Assembly: GCA_963610045.1 (NCBI GenBank)
Contig: CAVDMS010000026.1
Coordinates: forward strand, 1 to 21,186
Direction of reading: 5' to 3'
DNA from: F23-B02 sp963610045
GTDB lineage: Bacteria; Bacillota; Clostridia; Oscillospirales; Oscillospiraceae
Length of the DNA stretch: 21,186 bases
A program made the translations under genes and the position numbers. This document shows, piece by piece, positions 7,452 through 13,958 of this stretch. How positions within the stretch are numbered: position 1 is the first letter of the stretch; each line of letters starts with the position of its first letter. A model generated the notes under the pieces. The model was given only the letters and a program-made list of their open reading frames with translations. It searched no databases and had not been told where the DNA came from.

Positions 7452-7951
7452 CACGTTATCGGAAGTCTTATGATCTCAAGATCTTTGTCCATTGCGTATT
7501 TTATCGTGTTCCATGTGCCGCCGCTTTTGCCGTCGTAGCAGGCAATGAGAATGCTCGACTTATCGACCATGTAGCGGTTGCGGTCCATCATGCAGGTGGG
7601 CGTGTAGCGGTCGGAGACAAGATGCACGGCGTCGCACTCCATGAGTATGTCACGGTAGCGCTTGCGGCTTTCCGCAGGCCAGCGCTCGTCCTGCCCGTCG
7701 TAGGGAACGGCCGCTTCGAGGGTTATCCCGACTCTGCGCTTTCGCAGGGCGATGACCGCCTCGGCACAGTACATATCGCAGCCGAGAGCCATGCCGCATA
7801 TAAAGTGAGTCACGCCCGATTCGCAGACCGCCTCGACGACGGAATAGAGCTTCCTCTTAAACTCGACGCACATGGGGTCGTTTTCGTTGTAGCCCCACGG
7901 AAGCTTTGCGGGTCTGTGTCCCGTAAAGCAGCAGCTTTTCCCGAATTCCAT
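7451..7951 (-). CDS. SLOG-fold (YpsA/DUF1273-like) protein
   Basis: 166 residues from the ATG at 7951, with GGGAGGAG about 7 nt upstream; the further-upstream ATG at 7969 would precede that site. The opening CCFTGHRPAKLPWG, then FICGMALGCDMYCAE and a late DKSSILIACYDGKSGGTWNT segment, match the SLOG/YpsA superfamily. It has a Rossmann-like nucleotide or ligand-binding fold related to DprA and lysine-decarboxylase-like proteins. B. subtilis YpsA affects cell division and envelope stress, but that role should not be transferred. It has its own good promoter and shares an intergenic region with ribU, transcribed the other way. Confidence 0.88.
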   Translation of the reverse strand: MEFGKSCCFTGHRPAKLPWGYNENDPMCVEFKRKLYSVVEAVCESGVTHFICGMALGCDMYCAEAVIALRKRRVGITLEAAVPYDGQDERWPAESRKRYRDILMECDAVHLVSDRYTPTCMMDRNRYMVDKSSILIACYDGKSGGTWNTIKYAMDKDLEIIRLPIT

Positions 7952-7980
7952 TTGCGCTCCTCCCTTCATACTGCAAAGAC

Positions 7981-8009
7981 ATTTTATCCCATTGAGAGAA
8001 AAAAGTCAA
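7981..8009 (-). promoter_or_regulatory. SigA-type promoter of the SLOG gene
   Basis: On the minus strand TTGACT (8009-8004) and TAAAAT (7986-7981) are separated by exactly 17 bp, about 30 nt before the start codon. It diverges from the ribU promoter, with only 6 bp between the two -35 boxes. Confidence 0.8.
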
Positions 8010-8015
8010 AGGCTA

Positions 8016-8043
8016 TTGACAAAATAGCGGAGGAGATTATAAT
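8016..8043 (+). promoter_or_regulatory. SigA-type promoter of the FMN riboswitch/ribU transcript
   Basis: A perfect TTGACA (8016-8021) and a perfect TATAAT (8038-8043) are separated by 16 bp, about 20 bp before the first riboswitch stem. Confidence 0.9.
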
Positions 8044-8063
8044 GAAATCAACCGAATAGACGT

Positions 8064-8169
8064 ATCTTCAGGGCAGGGTGCAATTCCCGACCGGCGGTAA
8101 AGTCCGCGAGCCGAAAGGCAGATCCGGTGTGATTCCGGGACCGACAGTACAGTCTGGATGAAAGAAGAT
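8064..8169 (+). ncRNA. FMN riboswitch (RFN element)
   Basis: Conserved RFN blocks appear in order: GGGCAGGGTG, ATTCCCGACCGGCGGTAA, AGTCCGCGAGCC, GATCCGGTGTGATTCCGG, ACCGACAGTA and AGTCTGGATG. Closing stem P1 is ATCTTC (8064-8069) pairing with GAAGAT (8164-8169). It binds FMN and here precedes a terminator hairpin, so high FMN should stop transcription before ribU. Confidence 0.97.
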
Positions 8170-8187
8170 GCTTGCGTTATCTGCGAG

Positions 8188-8225
8188 CGCCTGAAAGATA
8201 TTATCTTTCGGGCGATTATTTTTCT
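8188..8225 (+). terminator. Regulated terminator of the FMN riboswitch
   Basis: Stem CGCCTGAAAGAT (8188-8199) / ATCTTTCGGGCG (8203-8214) with one G-U pair is followed by ATTATTTTT. It lies between the aptamer and the ribU RBS, as expected for the expression platform. Confidence 0.88.
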
Positions 8226-8239
8226 CGGAGGTAACAAAA

Positions 8240-8992
8240 ATGGAAAACCTGAAAAGCCTGTATTTGCAGGTGAAGGACAATCTCAGCTTTGTCCTGACCT
8301 GTCTTGTGGTCTTTGCGGCGCTTTTTGCGCTTGCGCTCATCTTTGAGCGCTTTGTGCTGAAGCAGCGCAAAAAGCTCGGCAGCACGCACTTTCTTGCGTA
8401 CACCGCAATTTTCTCCGCAATGGCGGGAGTTTTGATGTTCATTGAGATACCGCTGTTTTTCGCTCCCGCATTCTACGAGATCGACCTCAGCGAGATCCCC
8501 ATAATGATCTGCACCTTCTACCTCGGACCCGTGGCGGGCGTCGTGGCGGAGCTGCTCAAGATCATTGTGAAGCTGGCGTTTAAGGGTACGACGACCGCAT
8601 TTGTCGGCGACTTTGCAAACTTCGTCGTCGGCTGCTCCTTCGTGCTTCCGGCGTCCTGCATATACCACCTCAAAAAGAGCAAGAAGTCGGCGCTTTGGGG
8701 CATGGTCGCCGGCACTGCCGTGATGACGGTGTTCGGAAGCCTGTTCAATGCGGTGTACCTTCTGCCTGCGTTTTCAAAGCTTTTCGGACTGCCGCTCGAT
8801 GCGATAATCGCCATGGGCGGAGACGTGAACTCTGCGATAAACAGCGTTTCGACCTTGGTGCTGTTTGCCGTCGTACCGTTTAACCTCCTGAAGGGCGTCA
8901 TCGTTACGGTAGTCACCATGCTGCTGTATAAGCGTGTGTCGCCGCTGCTGCACAAGGGCGACGACAGGCTCCGCCAAAGACACGCTAAGTAA
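8240..8992 (+). CDS. ribU: Riboflavin ECF transporter S component RibU
   Basis: 250 residues; GGAGGT ends 7 nt before the ATG. As the substrate-binding S component it captures riboflavin and works with EcfA/A'/T subunits, not present in this window. Typical RibU features are TAIFSAMAGVLMFIEIPLFF followed by FYEIDLSEIPIMI and FYLGPVAGVVAELLK, an ECF S core of about six membrane helices. The FMN riboswitch directly upstream supports the substrate. Compared with the usual ~190-210 residues it has an extra N-terminal ~45 residues containing one more hydrophobic helix (about 16-36) and a basic loop (KQRKK). Its last 8 bp overlap the end of the convergent flippase gene. Confidence 0.93.
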   Translation: MENLKSLYLQVKDNLSFVLTCLVVFAALFALALIFERFVLKQRKKLGSTHFLAYTAIFSAMAGVLMFIEIPLFFAPAFYEIDLSEIPIMICTFYLGPVAGVVAELLKIIVKLAFKGTTTAFVGDFANFVVGCSFVLPASCIYHLKKSKKSALWGMVAGTAVMTVFGSLFNAVYLLPAFSKLFGLPLDAIIAMGGDVNSAINSVSTLVLFAVVPFNLLKGVIVTVVTMLLYKRVSPLLHKGDDRLRQRHAK

Positions 8993-10286
8993 CAGCCGAG
9001 AGCCTTCGGATGCTTAAAAACAGGTTGAGGCACTCGTTAAAGTAGATTATCGCAATGTAGCCCGTGAGGGCGTAGACGGGCAGCAGCTTCCACACGAGCA
9101 GAACGCCGAGGGCGGCGTCGAGGATGTTTATCCCCATGCTCCAAAGCTGCTGACCGAGACCCTTCAGGCAGCCGTCCACCACCGTGTCGAGGTACATGAT
9201 CGGGATGAGCGGAGATAGCACACGGATGTAATACCCCGCCTCGGACGAGGAGTAGACGCTAAGACCTATCTTTTCGCCGAAAATAAACAGCAAGAGAGCC
9301 ACGGTTACGGAGTAGCCGAGGCTCTTTTTTATCAGAGAGCGGACGCAGCGGGCGATCTCGCTCCTGTCGTCACGCATCTGAGCCTCGGTAAGCTCCGGGA
9401 CGATAAGCTCCGAGAGCGCCGAAAGCAGGCAGGCGGGGAAGGCGATGACGGGCATGACCATGCCCTGCACCGTGCCGTATGCCGACAGCGAACGGTCGGC
9501 GGAGCAGCCGGACGCCTTGAGTCCCCTCGGAACGAGCAGATGCTCCAGCGTCGAAAGCGCACTTCTTGCGTAAGCGGAAAAGGCAAGCGGCAGCGCAAGG
9601 CGCAGCATACGTCCGCCGAGACGAAGGCATTTAACGCTGCCTTGTGCAGCTCTCCCGTCGGTGAGAAAGAACAGCAGCATGAGGACAAAGGACAAAAGAT
9701 CGCCGCAGACGGTCCCCGTTACGACGGCGGAGCAGCTTGCCTCGATGTCGCCCTCCGGCGCCGAGCGCAGCAGCACTACGACGATGAGGATCGTCGAGAG
9801 CTGCTCTATAAGGTGTACGAGCGCTGGCTTCCACACTCTGCCGCAGGCGGTGAAGTAGCCGCTCATTGCGGCGGTGAGCGATATGAGCGGCATGGAGATC
9901 GCAAGGATGCGCAGAGGCTTTACCGTCCTTGCGTCGCCTATCCAGAGAAAGCCGATGGGTTCGGCAAAGCTTCCGAGCAGCAAGAAGGCGGCGATGCCGA
10001 AGCACAGCGCATAGGCAAAGCAGCGCTTCATCGCCGAGGCGACCGCAGAATCTCTGCCGCAGCCAAGCTCCTCGGAGACGAGCCTTGTGGCGGCAAAGCG
10101 CACGCCGGAGATGGCAAAGGTGCTGCACAGAAAGCCGACGGACAGCACAAGTCCGAAGAGACCTATCCCGGCAGCGCCGATGCGCACCGAGAGCCACACC
10201 CGATACGCCATGGAAATAAGACTCATCAGCAGGGAGGCGCCGGTGAGCAGAGCGGTATTAAAAATCAAACGCTTTTTTCTGACCAT
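8985..10286 (-). CDS. SpoVB/MATE-like flippase (MOP superfamily)
   Basis: 433 residues with about 12 or more hydrophobic helices. The N-terminal segment, with YRVWLSVRIGAAGIGLFGLV followed by STFAISGVRFAATRLVSEELG, strongly recalls SpoVB and related lipid-linked-oligosaccharide flippases. SpoVB proteins are implicated in lipid II transport for spore cortex, mainly by family resemblance to MurJ. At 433 residues it is shorter than B. subtilis SpoVB (~520), so another polysaccharide flippase of the family remains possible. No strong Shine-Dalgarno precedes the ATG at 10286; the nearest upstream purines are weak. It is separated from the upstream MFS gene by a terminator, and no clear SigA promoter is seen in the 73-bp gap. 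Its 3' end overlaps ribU by 8 bp. Confidence 0.75.
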   Translation of the reverse strand: MVRKKRLIFNTALLTGASLLMSLISMAYRVWLSVRIGAAGIGLFGLVLSVGFLCSTFAISGVRFAATRLVSEELGCGRDSAVASAMKRCFAYALCFGIAAFLLLGSFAEPIGFLWIGDARTVKPLRILAISMPLISLTAAMSGYFTACGRVWKPALVHLIEQLSTILIVVVLLRSAPEGDIEASCSAVVTGTVCGDLLSFVLMLLFFLTDGRAAQGSVKCLRLGGRMLRLALPLAFSAYARSALSTLEHLLVPRGLKASGCSADRSLSAYGTVQGMVMPVIAFPACLLSALSELIVPELTEAQMRDDRSEIARCVRSLIKKSLGYSVTVALLLFIFGEKIGLSVYSSSEAGYYIRVLSPLIPIMYLDTVVDGCLKGLGQQLWSMGINILDAALGVLLVWKLLPVYALTGYIAIIYFNECLNLFLSIRRLSAVT

Positions 10287-10323
10287 GGAAAAGCCTATGA
10301 GCCGGGTCGGAAAATATGCGTAA

Positions 10324-10354
10324 AAACGCCGGAGGCACTCTGCCTCCGGCGTTT
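10324..10354 (-). terminator. Terminator of the ATPase-HAD-MFS operon
   Basis: A perfect 14-bp stem, AAACGCCGGAGGCA / TGCCTCCGGCGTTT, has a 3-nt loop 5 bp after the MFS stop codon. On the minus strand it is followed by a run of T. On the plus strand the T run is only three bases, so it should terminate less well there. Confidence 0.92.
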
Positions 10355-10359
10355 ACCGT

Positions 10360-11616
10360 TTAGTTTTGGACGTTGTAGATCTTTTTGACGTGCTTTGCAC
10401 CGAAGCCGATGACGAATATCGCCGCAAGCAGGTTTATGAACATTGCGGAGGATATTATGGCTCGCACGGGCAAAAACTCCGCCAAGGCTCCGGCGATGAG
10501 CTGACCGCAGAGGGTACCCAGTGTGTTCAGCGTACCGAAGGTGCCGTTAAAGCGACCCTTGCGCTCGTCGGGAACGTAGTGCTGCGTTGCGGATATGCGA
10601 ATGTTGTAGCTCGTAACGCCGAGGATGCCGACGCAAAAGCACATTATCATCATCACCCACACGGGGAAGTACAGGTAGCTGCCCTCCAAAAGCGACAGAG
10701 TGATGTAAACAAACAGTGCGATCACAAATTTTCTCTGCACCGGCAGGCGCACCTTGTAGTGGATAAAGCCGCCGATGCCCCGTCCGACCGCCATCATGCC
10801 CCAAACCATCATGTAGACGTATTCGCCGTTGTGGAAGGTGCTTTTGAAGTAGGGCAGGGTCAGCGAACCGGTGGTGCCTCCCGCAAAGGAGGAAAAAACG
10901 AAGTATATCGCAATGGCAAGCAGACCCTTTTCACTGTACAGATACTCCATGCCCTTGCGGAAGTCGGAGACAAAGCGTCGTATCCCGCCGCTTACCTCGT
11001 CTGAGCTCTGCTTTTGCTTTTCTATGTACTTTTCCTCGGCGCCGATGCGGGTCTCCATGACCGCAGCAATGAAGTAGGTGCAGGTGTTAAAGAGAAACAG
11101 CGGCACTATTCCGACGGAGTTGTACACGAGTGCCGAGATGGGGATCATTATCATTGCGAGGGTCTCAAGCGTGCTTGCGATGGAGTACGCCTTCGAGTAG
11201 TTACCCTCCGTGATGAGCAGGGGATAGAAGCTGTCGTAGGCGACGTAGTAGACGCTGCTTATGGTGCCGAGCAGGAAGCAGCCGACCGCCAGTATCGGGA
11301 AGCTGAAAAGATCCAGCATGAGTATCGCCGCCAAGATGAGGTACAGGGCGGAGCTTATAAAATCGAGGGTGTAGATGGTGCGTTTTCGGGAAAAGCGGTC
11401 AAGAAACGGACCGCACAGCACCGGGACGACCGCATTCGGCAGCATATAGATGACGTTGTACAGGGCGAACATGAAGGTGGACTTCGTGTAGTCGAGTACG
11501 AGCAGACTCATGGCAAAGCCCGACAGCGCACTGCCGAGCATGGACACCACGCTGCCGAGCGTGATTATTGTAAAATCCTTTGTCCAAAGGGGATTGGGGC
11601 TAAGTTCGTTATTCAT
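10360..11616 (-). CDS. Major facilitator superfamily transporter
   Basis: 418 residues from the ATG at 11616, which overlaps the stop of the preceding HAD gene as ATGA; GGAAAA upstream is a modest RBS, fitting translational coupling. It has about 12 hydrophobic helices. The loop between helices 2 and 3 carries the MFS motif A variant GPFLDRFSRKR (69-79). The second-half counterpart is degenerate. The closest general resemblance is to the MFS group that includes EntS-like and macrolide efflux proteins (inference from overall pattern). The substrate is unknown. It is the last gene of the operon headed by the P-type-ATPase-like protein and is followed by a strong terminator. Confidence 0.88.
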   Translation of the reverse strand: MNNELSPNPLWTKDFTIITLGSVVSMLGSALSGFAMSLLVLDYTKSTFMFALYNVIYMLPNAVVPVLCGPFLDRFSRKRTIYTLDFISSALYLILAAILMLDLFSFPILAVGCFLLGTISSVYYVAYDSFYPLLITEGNYSKAYSIASTLETLAMIMIPISALVYNSVGIVPLFLFNTCTYFIAAVMETRIGAEEKYIEKQKQSSDEVSGGIRRFVSDFRKGMEYLYSEKGLLAIAIYFVFSSFAGGTTGSLTLPYFKSTFHNGEYVYMMVWGMMAVGRGIGGFIHYKVRLPVQRKFVIALFVYITLSLLEGSYLYFPVWVMMIMCFCVGILGVTSYNIRISATQHYVPDERKGRFNGTFGTLNTLGTLCGQLIAGALAEFLPVRAIISSAMFINLLAAIFVIGFGAKHVKKIYNVQN

Positions 11617-12191
11617 TTTTCCTTTCCGTCGGGCCATTCTTCGGGCCTCGTTGCGTTGTCCTTTATGATGTACGCCTTGTCGGCGATCTCCGCCATGGGG
11701 GAGTCCGAGAGGGAGTCGGAGTAAAACTCCTCGGTGGCGGAATTGGGGAAGGCTTCACGGAAGCGGCGAACCTTTTCGTGACCGAAGCAGTTTAGGCCGT
11801 GTATCTTTCCGCTGCGCTTGTCCATCTTCGTCGCAAGCAGCTTTACGCCGAGCTTGTCGGTGATGGGCTTGAGCAGAAACTCCGGCGATGCGGAGATTAT
11901 GAGATCGTCGTCCTTCTTCTGCTTGAGGTACCAGTCGGAGAGCTTATGCTCATGCTCCTTCCAAAAAAGCTCGACCTCGGAGTCGATGTCTTTGAGTCGG
12001 GGCAGGAAGCCGAACGCCTTTTCCTTGAGATGCTCCTTTGAGTTAAGTCCCACGAGGTAGCCGATGCCGGCCGCCGCCGCCGCAGGGAGCCAGAACAGAT
12101 AGAGCGAGGGACGGCGCTTTAAGCTCCATTTAATGAAGCTGTAGGACGAGTCGGGGTAGAATATGGTCTTGTCAAAATCGTAAGTATTCAT
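11613..12191 (-). CDS. Small HAD-superfamily phosphatase (phosphoserine-phosphatase-like)
   Basis: 192 residues from the ATG at 12191, overlapping the upstream stop as TAATG. Motif I is YDFDKT with D5 and D7 at the extreme N-terminus. SASPEFLL serves as motif II, the lysine in GHEKVRRF as motif III and DSLSDSP as motif IV. This set matches HAD-IB enzymes (SerB-like and related phosphomonoesterases). A hydrophobic segment (about 31-48) after a basic stretch could associate with the membrane or form part of the cap. It overlaps both neighbours by 1-4 nt, so its product is made in step with them. The substrate is unknown. It could in principle supply the serine-pathway phosphatase, but its operon gives no support for that. 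Confidence 0.85.
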   Translation of the reverse strand: MNTYDFDKTIFYPDSSYSFIKWSLKRRPSLYLFWLPAAAAAGIGYLVGLNSKEHLKEKAFGFLPRLKDIDSEVELFWKEHEHKLSDWYLKQKKDDDLIISASPEFLLKPITDKLGVKLLATKMDKRSGKIHGLNCFGHEKVRRFREAFPNSATEEFYSDSLSDSPMAEIADKAYIIKDNATRPEEWPDGKEK

Positions 12192-13798
12192 TATATTTTG
12201 CCTCTCGGAGTTTTTGAGCTGTTTAATGCGGTGAGCGCACAAAGGGTGAGCGCCGCACCGTCGGCTGCGGCGGCAAGCCAAACGCTTGCAAGCCCGAACA
12301 GACCGAGTATTATTATGATGCCCTTTACCGTCAGCGCAAGGTAGAAATTGCGCTTTGCATCGGAAACGCTGCGCTTTGCGGCATACAGCATGAGCGGCAG
12401 CTTTGAAATGTCGTCGTCAAGAAGATATGCGGTGCAAAGCCTGTTCCCGTCGCCAATCCTGCCCTCTGCGACGGAGACGTCGGCGGCATTGAGCGCCGAG
12501 GAATCCGACACGGGGTCGCCGACGAAGGCGACAAGCCCGGTGCCCAATGAACGGGTAAGCTCCTTTATTGCGATTGCCTTCTGCTCCGGCACAAGCTCCG
12601 CTATGACGTCGTTTGCACCGAGCGCATAGCCGAGGGTGTTTCCGGTGTCCTGAGAGTCGCCCGTGAGCAGCACGATGTTCTCGACGCCGAGGGAGCGGAG
12701 AGAGCGGATGGACTCCTTTGCTCCGCTTCTGATGCGGTCGTCGATGACGATGTAGCCGCCGTAGCGTCCGTCGGCTGCAACGTGTATGATCGTCGCCTCC
12801 GACTTCACGGGGGTCGCCTTGATGCCGTGTGCGTTCATAAGTGCGATGTTGCCGACAAGCACCTTCCTGCCGCACACCGTGACCTCGATGCCTCGACCGG
12901 GTATCTTGTTCGGACGCTTTATGAGCGATGCCGGCGGAAGCTTTGTGCAGGCGGCCTTTAACGCCTGCGCTATGGGGTGGTTAAAGCTGCTCTCGGCGGC
13001 TGCTGCAAGCGTCAGCAGATCCTCCGCCGAAATGCCAACAGGCTCGACCTGAGTGACGGTGAAGCTGCCCTCCGTGACCGTACCCGTCTTGTCGAGGGCG
13101 ACGGTGCCGATGTCCGATATCTGCGAAAGTCCCAAGTGGCTCGTGACGGCGACGCCGCTATTCAGCGCACAGGATATGCCGCCGGAGTAGCACAGCTCAA
13201 CGGACGAAACGAGTGAGCAGGTGCAGGAGGCGAGCAGAAATACAACGCCCTTTTGAGTCCACTGTACCCAGTCACCGTCGCTTATCGAGGGAACGACTGC
13301 AAACAAAACGCCGGAAACGGCGAGCATGGGAGTAAAGATCTTTGCAAAGTCGGATACTGCTTTTTCGGTTTTTGCGGGTGCATCCGCCGGTGAGCGCATA
13401 GCATCCGGCAGTCTGCGGCGCTTAACACCGTCGAGCGCACCGACGCTGTAGCTGCGGCGAGCAAACATGATGAGGACGCTGATAAGCCGGTAGATCAGCA
13501 TTATGCCGACCGCCTCGTGATATGAGCCGATGGCAAGCATTGCGGCGCTTGCAAGCGTTATGAGAAGCTCGTCGCTCGTGAGCCGGGCCTTCAGAATATC
13601 GTCAAGGGCGCCGAGAATGGTATTAAAGCCCGTCAGAACATACGGGACGAGGAACACCGCCAACACGAGATAGGAATTAAGCTCCGAGTGGGCATCGCAG
13701 ACTATCCACGCTGCGGCAAATAGCGCAGCGCCGAGGACCGTTATAAGCAATTCACGCCGGAGCATACCAAGCCCGGACGGTCGTTTTTTATTTTGCAT
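12191..13798 (-). CDS. P1B-type ATPase-like protein lacking the actuator domain
   Basis: 535 residues from the ATG at 13798, with AAGGAG 6 nt upstream. The order is TM1-TM2 (about 16-63), TM3-TM4 (77-113, with YHEAVGIMLIYRL as in CadA/ZntA), a linker of only ~35 residues, TM5-TM6 (153-200), P/N domains and two C-terminal helices (485-525). Present: phosphorylation site DKTGT (D236), HP of the N domain (274-275), a GRG...GN nucleotide-binding segment (301-317) and LLTGDS (377-382). Unusual: no actuator domain or TGE motif; CTC (192-194) where P1B pumps have CPC; GDPVSD (427-432) where P-type ATPases have GDGxND. No N-terminal metal-binding domain is seen. It is probably not a working ion pump; it may be a regulatory, scavenging or otherwise repurposed relative. 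It heads a coupled operon with a HAD phosphatase and an MFS transporter. Confidence 0.85.
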   Translation of the reverse strand: MQNKKRPSGLGMLRRELLITVLGAALFAAAWIVCDAHSELNSYLVLAVFLVPYVLTGFNTILGALDDILKARLTSDELLITLASAAMLAIGSYHEAVGIMLIYRLISVLIMFARRSYSVGALDGVKRRRLPDAMRSPADAPAKTEKAVSDFAKIFTPMLAVSGVLFAVVPSISDGDWVQWTQKGVVFLLASCTCSLVSSVELCYSGGISCALNSGVAVTSHLGLSQISDIGTVALDKTGTVTEGSFTVTQVEPVGISAEDLLTLAAAAESSFNHPIAQALKAACTKLPPASLIKRPNKIPGRGIEVTVCGRKVLVGNIALMNAHGIKATPVKSEATIIHVAADGRYGGYIVIDDRIRSGAKESIRSLRSLGVENIVLLTGDSQDTGNTLGYALGANDVIAELVPEQKAIAIKELTRSLGTGLVAFVGDPVSDSSALNAADVSVAEGRIGDGNRLCTAYLLDDDISKLPLMLYAAKRSVSDAKRNFYLALTVKGIIIILGLFGLASVWLAAAADGAALTLCALTALNSSKTPRGKI

Positions 13799-13807
13799 GG
13801 TCAACTC

Positions 13808-13839
13808 CTTATAATAAGGGCATAATACATTATTATAAG
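13808..13839. promoter_or_regulatory. Inverted-repeat operator candidate upstream of the ATPase-like operon
   Basis: Arms CTTATAATAA (13808-13817) and TTATTATAAG (13830-13839) are perfect reverse complements, separated by 12 bp. On the minus strand one arm contains a TATAAT that could be the operon -10, with only a weak -35 upstream. The other arm abuts the RBS. Position and symmetry suggest a repressor site. Confidence 0.5.
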
Positions 13840-13876
13840 TCTACACCAACGGAGAGGAATAATCAAATCTGCAACT

Positions 13877-13917
13877 ACATAATTTGTTATTAAATAATTA
13901 TCTCTTGACATAATTTG
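13877..13917. repeat. Direct repeat ACATAATTTG in the divergent promoter region
   Basis: The 10-mer occurs at 13877-13886 and 13908-13917, 31 bp apart (about three helical turns). The second copy overlaps the -35 box of the regulator gene. It is a possible binding site for the XRE-type protein. Confidence 0.4.
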
Positions 13918-13933
13918 CGGGTGATGCTATGCT
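13905..13933 (+). promoter_or_regulatory. SigA-type promoter of the XRE/S24 regulator
   Basis: A perfect TTGACA (13905-13910) and TATGCT (13928-13933) are separated by 17 bp. A TGn extension precedes the -10 (TG at 13925-13926). The RBS GGAGGT and the ATG follow within 30 bp. Confidence 0.75.
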
Positions 13934-13958
13934 CAGAGTATAATGATGGAGGTGCGCC

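Noticed and set aside
10287..10322. SigE-like -10 (GCATATTTT, minus strand) for the SpoVB-like gene
   Set aside because: Only a partial match to the consensus and no acceptable -35; too weak to report as a promoter.
9540..10388. A 282-codon plus-strand open frame opposite the flippase gene
   Set aside because: Low-complexity, charged translation without membrane or domain features; antisense shadow of a confident membrane-protein gene.
11014..11724. A 236-codon plus-strand open frame opposite the MFS and HAD genes
   Set aside because: No plausible RBS, charged low-complexity product, and fully covered by coupled minus-strand genes with intact motifs.
12191..13798. Pseudogene status of the P-type-ATPase-like gene
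   Set aside because: The frame is intact over 535 codons, has a good RBS and leader, is translationally coupled to its neighbours and keeps the phosphorylation and nucleotide motifs; specialised function is more likely than decay, though not proven.
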